Shown here piece after piece: positions 33,845 through 41,927 of a stretch of DNA of 64,000 bases. The first letter of the stretch is position 1. Each line of letters starts with the position of its first letter. Both the position numbers and the translations under genes were made by a program. Below the pieces are notes generated by a model, which was not told the origin of the DNA, made no database searches, and saw only the letters and a list, made by a program, of their open reading frames with translations. Source of the DNA: Streptomyces lincolnensis (GTDB taxonomy: Bacteria; Actinomycetota; Actinomycetes; Streptomycetales; Streptomycetaceae); NCBI RefSeq assembly GCF_021173675.1, contig NZ_JAIHON010000009.1, positions 310,001-374,000 on the forward strand, written 5' to 3'.

Positions 33845-34867
33845 GTGACCGATCCGACCAGTTCCGTCCCGCCCGGCGGCGCGCCGGTTCCCAGTCCCTT
33901 CGCCCCGCCGGACGCACCGGCCCCCGCCGGCCCCCCGGCGTCCGGCGCCGCGGCCTCCGCCGATGCCGCAGGGCCCCCGCCCCCGTCCCCGACCGGCCTC
34001 GGTGAACCCCGAGGCCCCTCCTTCCTCCCCGGCCGTCGCCCCGCGCTCCCCGCCCGCCCCGCGCCGCGGGAGACGGCCGCCGCGCCACCGCCGTCCGCGT
34101 CGCCCGGGACCCCGACCACCACCGCCGCCGTACCCCCACGACCCCGCACCCCCCGCCCTCTCGCCGTCGCGGTCCTCGCCGCCGTCCTGGCGGGCGGGGC
34201 CGCCGGATACGCGGCGGGTGCCCTCGGCGACGACGACCCCTCCGCGCCGCAGGCCGCCGCGCGGGCGGGCGGGGATCTGGAGGCCGTCGCGGCGCGGGTG
34301 CTGCCGAGCGTGGTCTCCGTGCGGACGGCGAACGGACAGGGCTCCGGGTTCGTCTTCGACGAGCGGGGCCGGATCATGACCAACGCCCATGTGGTGGACG
34401 GCAGTTCCAGCGTCACCGTCGAGCTCCAGGACGGGCGCCGGCTGCGCGCGGACGTGATCGGCGACGACCCGGCGCACGACGTGGCCGTACTGGAGCCCGA
34501 GACGGCGCGCGGGCTCCGGGCCGTCGACCTGGCCACGGGTCCCCGACCCGGCGTCGGCGACACCGTCCTGGCCATCGGCTCCCCGCTGGGCCTCAGCGGC
34601 ACGGTCACCTCCGGCATCGTCAGCGCACTCGACCGCGCCGTACAACTGGGCGACGGCGGGGGACAGCGGCGCGCCCTCCAGACGGACGCGTCGATCAACC
34701 CGGGCAACTCCGGCGGACCGCTGGTCGACGCCGAAGGACGGGTCATCGGCATCAATACGGCCATCGCGACGTTGGACCGGCAAAGGGGCGGCTCCATCGG
34801 CATCGGTTTCGCCATCCCCGTGGCGGACGCCGCGACCGCCGCCCGGACGATCATCGACGGCAGCTGA
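33845..34867 (+). CDS. Membrane-anchored trypsin-like serine protease (HtrA/DegP type without PDZ)
   Basis: 340 residues. A Pro/Ala-rich cytoplasmic N-terminus of about 100 residues precedes one membrane helix (about 105-128). The S1C protease domain follows with catalytic His182 (TNAHVVDG), Asp212 (PAHDVAVLE) and Ser289 (NPGNSGGPL). No PDZ domain follows; the protein ends just after the protease fold. It should degrade or refold envelope proteins outside the membrane. The GTG at 33845 follows AAGGAGG. The response regulator begins 16 bp after its stop, so the protease and two-component genes probably form one operon. Confidence 0.92.
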   Translation: MTDPTSSVPPGGAPVPSPFAPPDAPAPAGPPASGAAASADAAGPPPPSPTGLGEPRGPSFLPGRRPALPARPAPRETAAAPPPSASPGTPTTTAAVPPRPRTPRPLAVAVLAAVLAGGAAGYAAGALGDDDPSAPQAAARAGGDLEAVAARVLPSVVSVRTANGQGSGFVFDERGRIMTNAHVVDGSSSVTVELQDGRRLRADVIGDDPAHDVAVLEPETARGLRAVDLATGPRPGVGDTVLAIGSPLGLSGTVTSGIVSALDRAVQLGDGGGQRRALQTDASINPGNSGGPLVDAEGRVIGINTAIATLDRQRGGSIGIGFAIPVADAATAARTIIDGS

Positions 34868-34883
34868 CACACAGGGGGCGGAC

Positions 34884-35552
34884 ATGCGACTGCTCGTGGT
34901 CGAGGACGAGGAGGACCTGGTCGTCGCGCTCAAGGTCGGTCTGGTGAGGGCCGGGTACGCGGTCGACGTCGCCCCGGACGTCGACACCGCCACCGAGAAA
35001 CTCGCCGTCAACGACTACGACCTGGTCCTGCTCGACCTCAACCTGCCCGACGGCGACGGCTTCGCGGTCTGCCGTGCCATCCGCGCCCACCCCGGCGGCC
35101 CCCGCATCCTGATGCTCACCGCCCGCGACCGCCTCGCCGACCGGGTGCGCGGCCTCGACGAGGGCGCCGACGACTACCTGGTCAAACCCTTCGCGCTGCC
35201 CGAACTCCTCGCCCGCATCAGGGCGTTGCTGCGCCGCGAGGACGGCGGCACAGCGATCGTCGAGGTGGGCGAACTCCGCCTGGACACCGCCCGCTTCGAG
35301 GCCTACCGGGGCGACCGCCAACTCCAGCTCACGCCCAAGGAGTTCAGCGTCCTGCACTACCTGATGACCCGCCCCGGCCGTGTCGTCCCGGCCGAGGAGC
35401 TCCTCGAACACGTCTGGGACGAGTACGCCGACCCGTTCACCAACACCGTCCGCGTCACGGTCGGTTCACTGCGCCGCAAGGTCACCGGGGAGGACGCCCC
35501 GCTCATCGAGACGGTGATCCGGCAGGGCTACCGCCTGAGGGAGAGCCCATGA
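34884..35552 (+). CDS. OmpR-family response regulator
   Basis: 222 residues. The receiver domain has the acidic pair in VVEDEED, phospho-acceptor Asp51 (LVLLDLNLPDGD), the switch Thr in MLTARD and Lys in DDYLVKPF. The C-terminal winged helix (about residues 125-220) shows LTPKEFSVLHYLMTRPGRVV and VRVTVGSLRRKV. It should bind direct-repeat DNA after phosphorylation by the coupled kinase. The ATG at 34884 follows GGGGGCGG. ATGA overlap with the kinase gene; the HtrA-like protease upstream is a likely co-transcribed partner or target. Confidence 0.95.
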   Translation: MRLLVVEDEEDLVVALKVGLVRAGYAVDVAPDVDTATEKLAVNDYDLVLLDLNLPDGDGFAVCRAIRAHPGGPRILMLTARDRLADRVRGLDEGADDYLVKPFALPELLARIRALLRREDGGTAIVEVGELRLDTARFEAYRGDRQLQLTPKEFSVLHYLMTRPGRVVPAEELLEHVWDEYADPFTNTVRVTVGSLRRKVTGEDAPLIETVIRQGYRLRESP

Positions 35553-36811
35553 AACGCCCCGTCGCCAAGCGCCTCTCCCCGACCCGGCTCGCCCAGCGGC
35601 TCCCCGTCCGGCGCCTGCCCCTGCCCGCCTTCACCCACACCATCCGCTTCCGCCTCACCGTCCTCTACTCCGGCCTCCTGTTCGTCCTCACCGCCCTCGT
35701 CCTCGGCGGTGTCTACGTCGCGGTCGAGCGCAGCGGCGACGCCCACCCGGTCACCAAGCAGTACTCGGCGCAGAAGTACGTCGGCGACCGTTACGTCGGC
35801 CAGATCCAGGTCGCCCGGGTCGAGGAGATCGAGGCCGCCGTCAACTACGAGACCCTCGGCAACCTCCGCCGCTTCTCCTACGCCGTCCTCGGCGGTGTCG
35901 CCGTCACCAGCCTCGCCCTCGGCTGGATCCTCTCCGGCCGAGCCCTGCGCCCGGTCCGCGCCATCTCCCGCACGGCCGCGGACATCCAGGCCACCGACCT
36001 CTCCCAGCGCATCCGGCTCACCGGGCCCAAGGACGAGCTGCGCGACCTCGCCGACACCGTCGACTCCATGCTCGACCGGCTGGACGAGGCGTTCCGCGCC
36101 CAACGCCAGCTCATCGACGACGCCTCCCACGAACTGCGCAGCCCACTGGCGATCATCCGCGCCAACCTGGACGCCGTCCTGACCGCCGAGGAGTCCGACG
36201 AGGAGGAGCGCCGCCAGGCCGCCCGCAGCGTGGACCGCGCCACCACCCGGATGACCCGTCTCGTCGAGGACCTGCTCGCCACCTCCCGCCGCAGCGCGCC
36301 CGCCCTCGCCGACGCCGACGTGGACCTGGCGGCCGCGGCCGCGGAGGCCTGCGAGGAGTTCGCCCCCCTCGCCGCCGAACGCGGCCTCACCCTCCAGCGC
36401 CGCCTCACCCCGGGCCTCACCGTCATCGGCGACCACGACGCCCTCCGCCGAGCCGTCGGCAACCTGCTCTCCAACGCGGTACGCCTGGCTCCGCCGGGCA
36501 CGCGTATCACCGTCGCCGCCGGCCGCGACGGCACCTGGCTCTGGACAGCCGTGCGCGACGAGGGCCCCGGCATCCTCGACGACGACCAGTCCCGCGTCTT
36601 CGACCGCTTCTGGCGGGCCAGGTCCACAACCACCGCCCGAGACCGCCACGCGGGCCTGGGCCTGGCGATAGTCCGCCAGATCGTGGAATCCCACGGAGGT
36701 CAGGTCAGGCTGTTCTCGCAAGTAGGGGAAGGCTCAACGTTTGTACTGTGGTTCCCGGCCCCAAACGCGCAGAACGGCAATGACGGCCCTCCACTGGAAG
36801 CGCCCCTCTAG
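35549..36811 (+). CDS. Sensor histidine kinase
   Basis: 420 residues. Two membrane helices (about 33-58 and 112-131) flank a short, about 55-residue extracytoplasmic sensor. A HAMP linker follows, then the H-box with His194 in DDASHELRSPLAII, and the HATPase domain with N box NLLSNAVRLAPPGTR, G1 DEGPGI and G2 GLGLAIV. The small sensor suggests membrane or interaction sensing rather than a large ligand domain. ATG overlaps the response-regulator stop. A long-form dispersed repeat begins at the stop codon. Confidence 0.95.
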   Translation: MKRPVAKRLSPTRLAQRLPVRRLPLPAFTHTIRFRLTVLYSGLLFVLTALVLGGVYVAVERSGDAHPVTKQYSAQKYVGDRYVGQIQVARVEEIEAAVNYETLGNLRRFSYAVLGGVAVTSLALGWILSGRALRPVRAISRTAADIQATDLSQRIRLTGPKDELRDLADTVDSMLDRLDEAFRAQRQLIDDASHELRSPLAIIRANLDAVLTAEESDEEERRQAARSVDRATTRMTRLVEDLLATSRRSAPALADADVDLAAAAAEACEEFAPLAAERGLTLQRRLTPGLTVIGDHDALRRAVGNLLSNAVRLAPPGTRITVAAGRDGTWLWTAVRDEGPGILDDDQSRVFDRFWRARSTTTARDRHAGLGLAIVRQIVESHGGQVRLFSQVGEGSTFVLWFPAPNAQNGNDGPPLEAPL

Positions 36812-36871
36812 GGGCGCGGGGCTGTATCGATGTGCGGCTCCGCCGCGCGGGCGCGACCAGCCACAACAAAC
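36810..36871 (+). repeat. 3'-end dispersed repeat, copy C (long form)
   Basis: A 62-bp element matching copy B at all but about eight positions. It starts at the kinase stop codon (TAG 36809-36811), in the same orientation as the gene. CCCCTCTAGGGG adds a palindrome across the stop. Confidence 0.7.
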
Positions 36872-36919
36872 CCGCACCCGAAAGACGACCGCGCCCCCTA
36901 CGGCGCCCCCCGCAAACCC

Positions 36920-37591
36920 CTACGCGGCCTTCGCCTTCGTCGCGTACATGTCCACATACTCCTGCCCCGACAACCGCATGACCTCCGTCATCACGGAGTC
37001 CGTCACGGCCCGCAGCACATACCGGTCCCGGTCCATCCCGTCGTACCGGGAGAACTCCATCGCCTCGCCGAACCGCACCGTCACCTTGCTGGGCCGCGGC
37101 ATCCCCGACCCGCCCGGCTGGATCTTGTCCGTGCCGATCATGGCGAACGGCACGACGGGCGCCCCGGTCATGAGCGTCAGCCGCGCGATCCCGGTACGGC
37201 CCCGGTACAGCCGTCCGTCGGGAGAGCGCGTGCCCTCGGGGTAGATGCCGAAGAGCTTGCCCTCCTCCAGGACCCGGCGACCGGTCATCAGCGCCGCCAC
37301 CCCGCCCCTGCCACCGTCCCGGTCGACCGGGATCATGCCGACGCCGGTGAAGAACCAGGCCATGAGCCGGCCCTTGAAGCCCTTGCCGGTGACGTACTCG
37401 TCCTTGCCGATGAAGAAGACCTGACGGTCGCAGACCAGCGGCAGGATCATCGAGTCGATGAAGGTGAGGTGGTTGCCGGCCAGGATGACCGGACCGTCAC
37501 CCGGGATGTGCTCCGCGCCCTCCACCTGTGGGCGGAACATCAGGCGCATGATCGGTCCGAGCACTGCCTTGATGAGCGCGAAGCGGGACAA
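36920..37591 (-). CDS. 1-acyl-sn-glycerol-3-phosphate acyltransferase (PlsC-like)
   Basis: A 223-residue membrane-associated acyltransferase of phospholipid synthesis. The catalytic NHxxxxD motif is NHLTFIDSM, and the substrate-binding block is FGIYPEGTRSPDGRLYRG. Hydrophobic stretches near the N-terminus (ALIKAVLGPIMRLMF) anchor it. I chose the TTG at 37591 (MSRFALIKAV in protein form) because GGAGGG lies just upstream; an ATG at 37654 would add 21 residues without a good site. The gene is divergent from glpQ1 and may share regulation through the intervening PHO-box-like repeats. Confidence 0.88.
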   Translation of the reverse strand: MSRFALIKAVLGPIMRLMFRPQVEGAEHIPGDGPVILAGNHLTFIDSMILPLVCDRQVFFIGKDEYVTGKGFKGRLMAWFFTGVGMIPVDRDGGRGGVAALMTGRRVLEEGKLFGIYPEGTRSPDGRLYRGRTGIARLTLMTGAPVVPFAMIGTDKIQPGGSGMPRPSKVTVRFGEAMEFSRYDGMDRDRYVLRAVTDSVMTEVMRLSGQEYVDMYATKAKAA

Positions 37592-37694
37592 CGAGCCCTC
37601 CGGTGTCAAGAGAACGGCCAGGGAATCTGTATGAGTCCGTGCAGGTGAGGACATTACTCGCGGCCCGGGGTGTCGCGCACATCGGGCGCATGGG

Positions 37695-37748
37695 GTTCAC
37701 CGAGGTCTTACGTACTGTTGACCCGGGTTTACCTGGGGTGACCCACCG
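37695..37748. promoter_or_regulatory. PHO-box-like direct repeats upstream of the glycerophosphodiesterase gene
   Basis: GTTCACC (37695), GTTGACC (37717), GTTTACC (37727) and GGTGACC (37737) are cores resembling PhoP direct-repeat units (consensus GTTCACC). Spacings are 22, 10 and 10 bp rather than strictly 11. Phosphate control of glpQ1 is known from S. coelicolor (memory), which supports the assignment. Confidence 0.55.
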
Positions 37749-37949
37749 TCTCCGTGCGGTAACCCTGCCGGAACGATGTGACAGAGGTCGCGTACCCCGG
37801 CCCCTCCCCCTGAAGCCGACGGACCATCAGACATCTGTTCCCACGCGACATCCCGAGTCACCCGCGTGTTCGGCCGGGGGTCTCCCGCCCGCCATCTGCG
37901 CCCACCTACGATCGGCGCGCAGTGACGAGCCGACGCAGGGAGGGCGCTC

Positions 37950-39134
37950 ATGGGAACCCAGGAGCCGCAGGAGTCGCAGCACGAGTCCACCGAGCAGGCG
38001 CACACGGGACGCCGGGCACTCCTCGGCGCAGCCGTGCTCGGCGCGGGCGGAACGGTCCTCGGACTGTCCGGCACCGCGAGAGCCGCGGGCGCGAGGCCGG
38101 GCGGCGGGGGCCTGAAGAGCCTGCCCGTGCCCACGATCATCGGCCACCGGGGGGCCAGCGGCTACCGCCCCGAGCACACCTTCGGCTCCTACCAGCTGGC
38201 CCTCGACATGGGCGCCGACATCGTCGAGGCCGGTGACCTGGTGCCCACCAAGGACGGTCACATCGTCTGCCGTCACGAGCCCGAGATCGGCGGCACCACG
38301 GACGTCGCGAGCCACCCGGAGTTCGCCTCCCGCAGGACCACCAAGGTCCTGGACGGCGTCTCCACCACCGGCTGGTTCACCGAGGACTTCACGCTCGCCG
38401 AGCTCAAGACGCTCCGCGCGATCGAGCGCATCCCGGCCAACCGCCCGCACAACACGCTCTACAACGGCCGCTGGGAGATCCCCACCTTCGAAGAGGTCCT
38501 GAAGTGGCAGGACGAGCAGACCCGCAAGCGCGGCAAGCAGGTCTGGATCTACCCCGAGACCAAGCACCCCACCTACTTCCGCAAGCTCGGTCTGGGCCTG
38601 GAGGAGCGGGTCGCCAAACTGCTGCACAAGTACGGCAAGGACAGGCGGAACTCGCCGGTCATCATCCAGTCCTTCGAGCCGACCAGCATCCAGCGTCTGA
38701 ACAGGCTGGTGGACAACCCCCTGGCCGTGCTGCTGTCCTCGGCGGACAGCCGCCCCTGGGACTTCGTGGACAGCGGTGACCCGCGCACGGTCGCCGACCT
38801 CGTCACCCCCAAGGGACTCCGCGAGATCGCCGGCTATGCCCAGGGCATCGGCCCGACCCTCGACCTGATCATCCCGAGGGACGTCCAGGGCAACCTGACC
38901 AAGCCCACCACCCTCGTCAAGGACGCCCACAAGGTCGGCCTCGTCCTGCACCCCTGGACCATGCGCAACGAGAACCCCTTCCTGCCGGCCAACTTCAGGA
39001 AGGGCACGGACGCGGACGCCTACGGCGATGTCTTCGGCGCCTTCCGGACGTACTTCGCCACCGGCATCGACGGCGTCTTCACCGACAACCCGGACACCGG
39101 CGTACTGGCCCGCGAGGACTTCCTCGACCACTGA
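37950..39134 (+). CDS. glpQ1: Secreted glycerophosphoryl diester phosphodiesterase
   Basis: 394 residues. A twin-arginine signal (TGRRALLGAAVLGAGGTVLG) predicts Tat export. The GDPD barrel begins IIGHRGASGYRPEHTFGS with the catalytic His66, Arg67, Glu75 and His76, and continues through YPETKHP and the C-terminal GVFTDNPDTG. It hydrolyses deacylated phospholipids to glycerol-3-phosphate and an alcohol, supplying phosphate and glycerol. The symbol follows the conserved position next to the PlsC-like gene in S. coelicolor (memory). The ATG at 37950 follows GGGAGGG. PHO-box-like repeats lie 200 bp upstream. Confidence 0.9.
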   Translation: MGTQEPQESQHESTEQAHTGRRALLGAAVLGAGGTVLGLSGTARAAGARPGGGGLKSLPVPTIIGHRGASGYRPEHTFGSYQLALDMGADIVEAGDLVPTKDGHIVCRHEPEIGGTTDVASHPEFASRRTTKVLDGVSTTGWFTEDFTLAELKTLRAIERIPANRPHNTLYNGRWEIPTFEEVLKWQDEQTRKRGKQVWIYPETKHPTYFRKLGLGLEERVAKLLHKYGKDRRNSPVIIQSFEPTSIQRLNRLVDNPLAVLLSSADSRPWDFVDSGDPRTVADLVTPKGLREIAGYAQGIGPTLDLIIPRDVQGNLTKPTTLVKDAHKVGLVLHPWTMRNENPFLPANFRKGTDADAYGDVFGAFRTYFATGIDGVFTDNPDTGVLAREDFLDH

Positions 39135-39193
39135 CGTCCTCGTCAACGACCGAGGTCAACCGGCAGGCGACCGGCCCCGGTTGGAGTGACATA

Positions 39194-39227
39194 CGGCCGC
39201 CCGGGCAACCCGCCGCCCGGGCGGCCG
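39194..39227 (+). terminator. Perfect 12-bp hairpin after glpQ1
   Basis: CGGCCGCCCGGG (39194-39205), 10-base loop, and exact complement (39216-39227). It lies 60 bp past the glpQ1 stop and only 13 bp before the sigma-factor ATG, so it could also influence that gene's translation. Confidence 0.8.
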
Positions 39228-39240
39228 CGTCGCTCCGCAC

Positions 39241-39747
39241 ATGACGTACGACCTGGTCACCACCCTGCGCCCGCTGCTCACCGCCGAGGCCTCGGCCGAG
39301 GCGCACGCCACCGGAACGGAACCCGGCGATCTCGAACAGGCGGTCTGGCTGCGCCTCCTGGAACGCCTCCAGACCGAGGGCCCGCCCCTGGACCCGCCCG
39401 GCTGGCTCCGCCGCGCCGTCCGCTCCGAGTCCCGCCGCACCCGCCGTACCACCCGCTTCGAACGGCCGTACGAAACCGAGCCCGCCGACGACGGCGACAA
39501 CGGCCCCGAACAGCTCACCCTCGCCGCCGCCCGCCGCCGCGCGCTGCACGACGCCGTACGGCGCCTGCCCGGCCGCTGCCCCACCCTCCTCGCCGCTCTC
39601 CTGTCGCCGCGTGACCTCACCTACCGGGAGATCGCGGGGGAGTTGGGTATCTCACAGGGAAGTCTGGGACCGGAACGTTCCAGATGTCTGGGATGTCTGC
39701 GGCGATTGCTCACGCCGGAGGTTGCGGCCCGGGGAGTGCGGGGATAG
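39241..39747 (+). CDS. RNA polymerase sigma factor, ECF-like
   Basis: A 168-residue protein resembling an ECF sigma factor. A region-2-like segment (DLEQAVWLRLLERLQTEG then GWLRRAVRSESRRTRR) is followed by a region-4 helix-turn-helix (LSPRDLTYREIAGELGISQG, SLGPERSRCLGCLRRLL). It should bind core RNA polymerase and select alternative promoters. No anti-sigma gene is adjacent. No ribosome-binding site is visible at the ATG because a strong hairpin ends 13 bp upstream; translation may be leaderless or start later. The downstream part of region 2 is weakly conserved, so sigma activity is not certain. Confidence 0.8.
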   Translation: MTYDLVTTLRPLLTAEASAEAHATGTEPGDLEQAVWLRLLERLQTEGPPLDPPGWLRRAVRSESRRTRRTTRFERPYETEPADDGDNGPEQLTLAAARRRALHDAVRRLPGRCPTLLAALLSPRDLTYREIAGELGISQGSLGPERSRCLGCLRRLLTPEVAARGVRG

Positions 39748-39792
39748 GAGTGAGGGACAACCGGCGATCAGGTGAGCGGGAGGCGTGCGCAC

Positions 39793-40290
39793 ATGGGCAT
39801 GAGCGTGACCATCTCGGCGGCGACCGAGCAGGACGCGGAGCAGATCTTCAGGCTCCAGTACCTGTGCTTCCAGAGTGAGGCGGCGTTGTACGGCAACTAC
39901 CGCATCGACCCGCTCGTCCAGACCCTGGACTCGGTCCGTGAGGAGGTCGCCGCGGACTGCGTCTTCGTGGCCCGCCTCGGCGAGGAGGTCGTCGGCTCGG
40001 TCCGCGGCCGGGTCACCGAGGACGGCTCCGCCGCCATCGGCAAACTCTGCGTCCACCCCCGCCTCCAGGGCCACGGCATCGGCGCCCGCCTCCTCCGGGC
40101 GGCCGAATCCGCCCTCGCGGACGAGCGCGGCGCCACCAGCTTCCGCCTCCACACCGGCCACCGCAGCGAGGGCAACCTCCGCCTGTACCGCCGGGTGGGC
40201 TACCACACGGTCGGCACGTCCAAGGGCAAGGACGGCGTAGAGATGATCGTCCTGGAAAAGCCGGCGGGAACATACGCAGCAACGGCTTGA
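39793..40290 (+). CDS. GNAT-family N-acetyltransferase
   Basis: A 165-residue GNAT acyltransferase. The acetyl-CoA-binding V/I-x-x-x-x-R-G/Q-x-G-x-A block reads LCVHPRLQGHGIGARLLRAAE, followed by the late FRLHTGHRSEGNLRLYRRVGY segment. It acetylates an unknown amine in the cytoplasm. I chose the ATG at 39793 after GGGAGG; ATG 39799 is also possible. It follows the sigma-factor gene by 45 bp on the same strand. A short-form dispersed repeat begins 11 bp after the stop. Confidence 0.88.
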   Translation: MGMSVTISAATEQDAEQIFRLQYLCFQSEAALYGNYRIDPLVQTLDSVREEVAADCVFVARLGEEVVGSVRGRVTEDGSAAIGKLCVHPRLQGHGIGARLLRAAESALADERGATSFRLHTGHRSEGNLRLYRRVGYHTVGTSKGKDGVEMIVLEKPAGTYAATA

Positions 40291-40300
40291 CAGCCGACTT

Positions 40301-40335
40301 AAAGGGGCGCGGGGAACTGCGCGACCAGCCACATA
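40301..40335 (+). repeat. 3'-end dispersed repeat, copy D (short form)
   Basis: Shares 27 identical bases (40304-40330) with copy A on the opposite strand at 17858-17884. It starts 11 bp after the GNAT stop, in the same orientation as that gene. Confidence 0.75.
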
Positions 40336-40359
40336 CGACCGGATGCCGCCGACCGATCC

Positions 40360-40773
40360 TCAGGCGGCATCCCCCGTAGGCGCACCCTTGCGCAACCAGT
40401 AGATGGCGGAAAGCGGCAAGAGCACGGGAATGAAGAGGTACCCGATCCCGAAGTCCGACCACACGGTCGCGTCGGGAAACGCGGACGGCTCCACCAGCGT
40501 CCACGTACCGACCGTCAGCACGCCCGCCAGCTCCAGGACGCAACACGCGAGCGCCGCCTTACGGGCCGTCTCCCCGCCCCGCACCAACGAGTACGTGATG
40601 AAGCCGTAGACCACGCCGGCCACCGCGGACAAGGAGTACGCGAGCGGCGCCCGGTCGAACTCGGTGGAGATCTGCACGGCCGACCGCGACACCGCCCCCA
40701 CCACCATCACCCCGTACAACCACACCAACAACGTCCCGGGCCCACTGCTGAGCCGCCGCCGGCCCTCGCTCAC
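40360..40773 (-). CDS. Four-helix small integral membrane protein
   Basis: A 137-residue protein with four hydrophobic segments: LLVWLYGVMVVGAVS, AYSLSAVAGVVYGFITYSLV, AALACCVLELAGVLTVGTW and GYLFIPVLLPLSAIYWL. Function is unknown; conserved in Streptomyces as a neighbour of the next gene (inference from memory). I chose the GTG at 40773 because it lies one base after the upstream stop (TGAGGTG) with GGGGAG six bases upstream. An ATG at 40794 inside the previous gene is the alternative. It is the second gene of a two-gene operon. Confidence 0.78.
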   Translation of the reverse strand: MSEGRRRLSSGPGTLLVWLYGVMVVGAVSRSAVQISTEFDRAPLAYSLSAVAGVVYGFITYSLVRGGETARKAALACCVLELAGVLTVGTWTLVEPSAFPDATVWSDFGIGYLFIPVLLPLSAIYWLRKGAPTGDAA

Positions 40774-40774
40774 C

Positions 40775-41134
40775 TCAGGCTCCCCAGATGTCATAGAGCC
40801 GCACCTCCAGAACGGCCAGCACCACTCCACCCGCGGCGACCGTCACCGAGCCCCACCGCGTCCGCTCCGCCAGCGACATGAACCCCGCCGCCGGCACACA
40901 CGCGAACGCACCCAGCAGATACGCCACGAAGATCGTCGTGCCCTGGTCCGGCTTCTCGCCCCGGCCCAGCTGCACGAAGCCGACCACCATCTGGACCAGG
41001 GCCAGCACGGTCACCACGGCCATCCCGATGAAGTGCCAGTCCTTGGTCGGCTGGTCGCGGTACGCGGCCCAGCCGCACCACGCCGCGAGCAGCAGCGCGG
41101 CGACGCCGGTCGCGAGCGTCAGGGCATCAAGCAT
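40775..41134 (-). CDS. Four-helix small integral membrane protein
   Basis: A 119-residue protein with about four membrane helices: ALTLATGVAALLLAAWCGWAA, FIGMAVVTVLALVQMVVGF, TIFVAYLLGAFACVPAAGF and VTVAAGGVVLAVLEVRL. Function is unknown. It may form a two-component membrane complex with the coupled downstream protein of similar size. It starts at the ATG at 41134, divergent from the HAD hydrolase across 69 bp. Confidence 0.78.
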   Translation of the reverse strand: MLDALTLATGVAALLLAAWCGWAAYRDQPTKDWHFIGMAVVTVLALVQMVVGFVQLGRGEKPDQGTTIFVAYLLGAFACVPAAGFMSLAERTRWGSVTVAAGGVVLAVLEVRLYDIWGA

Positions 41135-41203
41135 GGAGCGACCCTATTACGGGCCAAAAGGCCTGGTGCGGCCGACCCCGGCAGGGCCCGTAGGGTCGAG
41201 GGC

Positions 41204-41854
41204 ATGAAGCTCCACGCCCAGGCACTCCTGTTCGACAACGACGGCACTCTCGTCTCCTCCCTCGACTCCGTGGACCGCTGCTGGACGCGGTGGGCCCGGG
41301 AGTACGGGATCACGGCCGAGGAGTTCGCCCGTGTCGCACTGCACGGGCGGCCGGCCGCCGAGATAGCCGCCGACCTGCTGCCCGCGCACCTCGTCCCGGA
41401 GGCCGTCGCGCGGATCGAACTGCTGGAGGTGACGGACGTCCCGAACGGCGGCGTCCACCTGCTGCCCGGCACCCGGGCCTTCCTGGACTCCCTGCCCGCG
41501 GACCGCTGGGCCGTCGTCACCTCCGCCACCCGGCGCCTCGCCGAGGCCCGCCTCGACGCCGTCGGCATCCTGCCCAAGACGATGGTCACCGCCGACGACA
41601 TCACCCGCGGCAAGCCCGACCCCGAGCCCTATCTGCTCGCCGCCCGCGAACTGGGCGTCGACCCCGCGCACTGCGTCGTCTTCGAGGACGCCCCCGCCGG
41701 TCTGGCGGCCGGCCGCGCCGCCGGAATGACCACCGTGGCATTGACCACAACCCACGCGTCCCACGAACTGGACGCCGATCTCGTGGTGGCGGATCTGTCC
41801 GCCCTGTCCGCCCTGGTCACCGGCGCCGGAGTGGAGATCTCCGTCCGCCCCTGA
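41204..41854 (+). CDS. HAD-superfamily hydrolase (beta-phosphoglucomutase/sugar-phosphatase-like)
   Basis: A 216-residue HAD hydrolase. Motif I is LLFDNDGTLVSS with the nucleophile Asp (the second family Asp is also kept: D-N-D), motif II is VVTSAT, motif III Lys lies in TRGKPDPEPYLLAA and motif IV is VVFEDAPAGLAAG. The alpha-helical cap places it with DOG/phosphoglycolate/sugar phosphatases; exact substrate is unknown. The ATG at 41204 is preceded by GTCGAGGGC. It runs alone toward the metNIQ leader region. Confidence 0.9.
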   Translation: MKLHAQALLFDNDGTLVSSLDSVDRCWTRWAREYGITAEEFARVALHGRPAAEIAADLLPAHLVPEAVARIELLEVTDVPNGGVHLLPGTRAFLDSLPADRWAVVTSATRRLAEARLDAVGILPKTMVTADDITRGKPDPEPYLLAARELGVDPAHCVVFEDAPAGLAAGRAAGMTTVALTTTHASHELDADLVVADLSALSALVTGAGVEISVRP

Positions 41855-41893
41855 GGCCCTGTCCACCGCTGTCCGGCATACGGACAGCGGTTC

Positions 41894-41921
41894 TTGGCCG
41901 CTCCCATATGTCTGCTTTACT
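41894..41921 (+). promoter_or_regulatory. Promoter candidate for the metNIQ leader ORF
   Basis: TTGGCC (41894-41899), 16-bp spacer, TTTACT (41916-41921). The leader ATG is six bases past the -10, which predicts a leaderless transcript beginning at or near the ATG. Confidence 0.45.
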
Positions 41922-41927
41922 GATCGC

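Noticed and set aside
33061..34005. Possible Pro/Arg-rich protein upstream of the HtrA-like gene
   Set aside because: Low complexity, no domain, no ribosome-binding site, and its end overlaps the protease gene in another frame.
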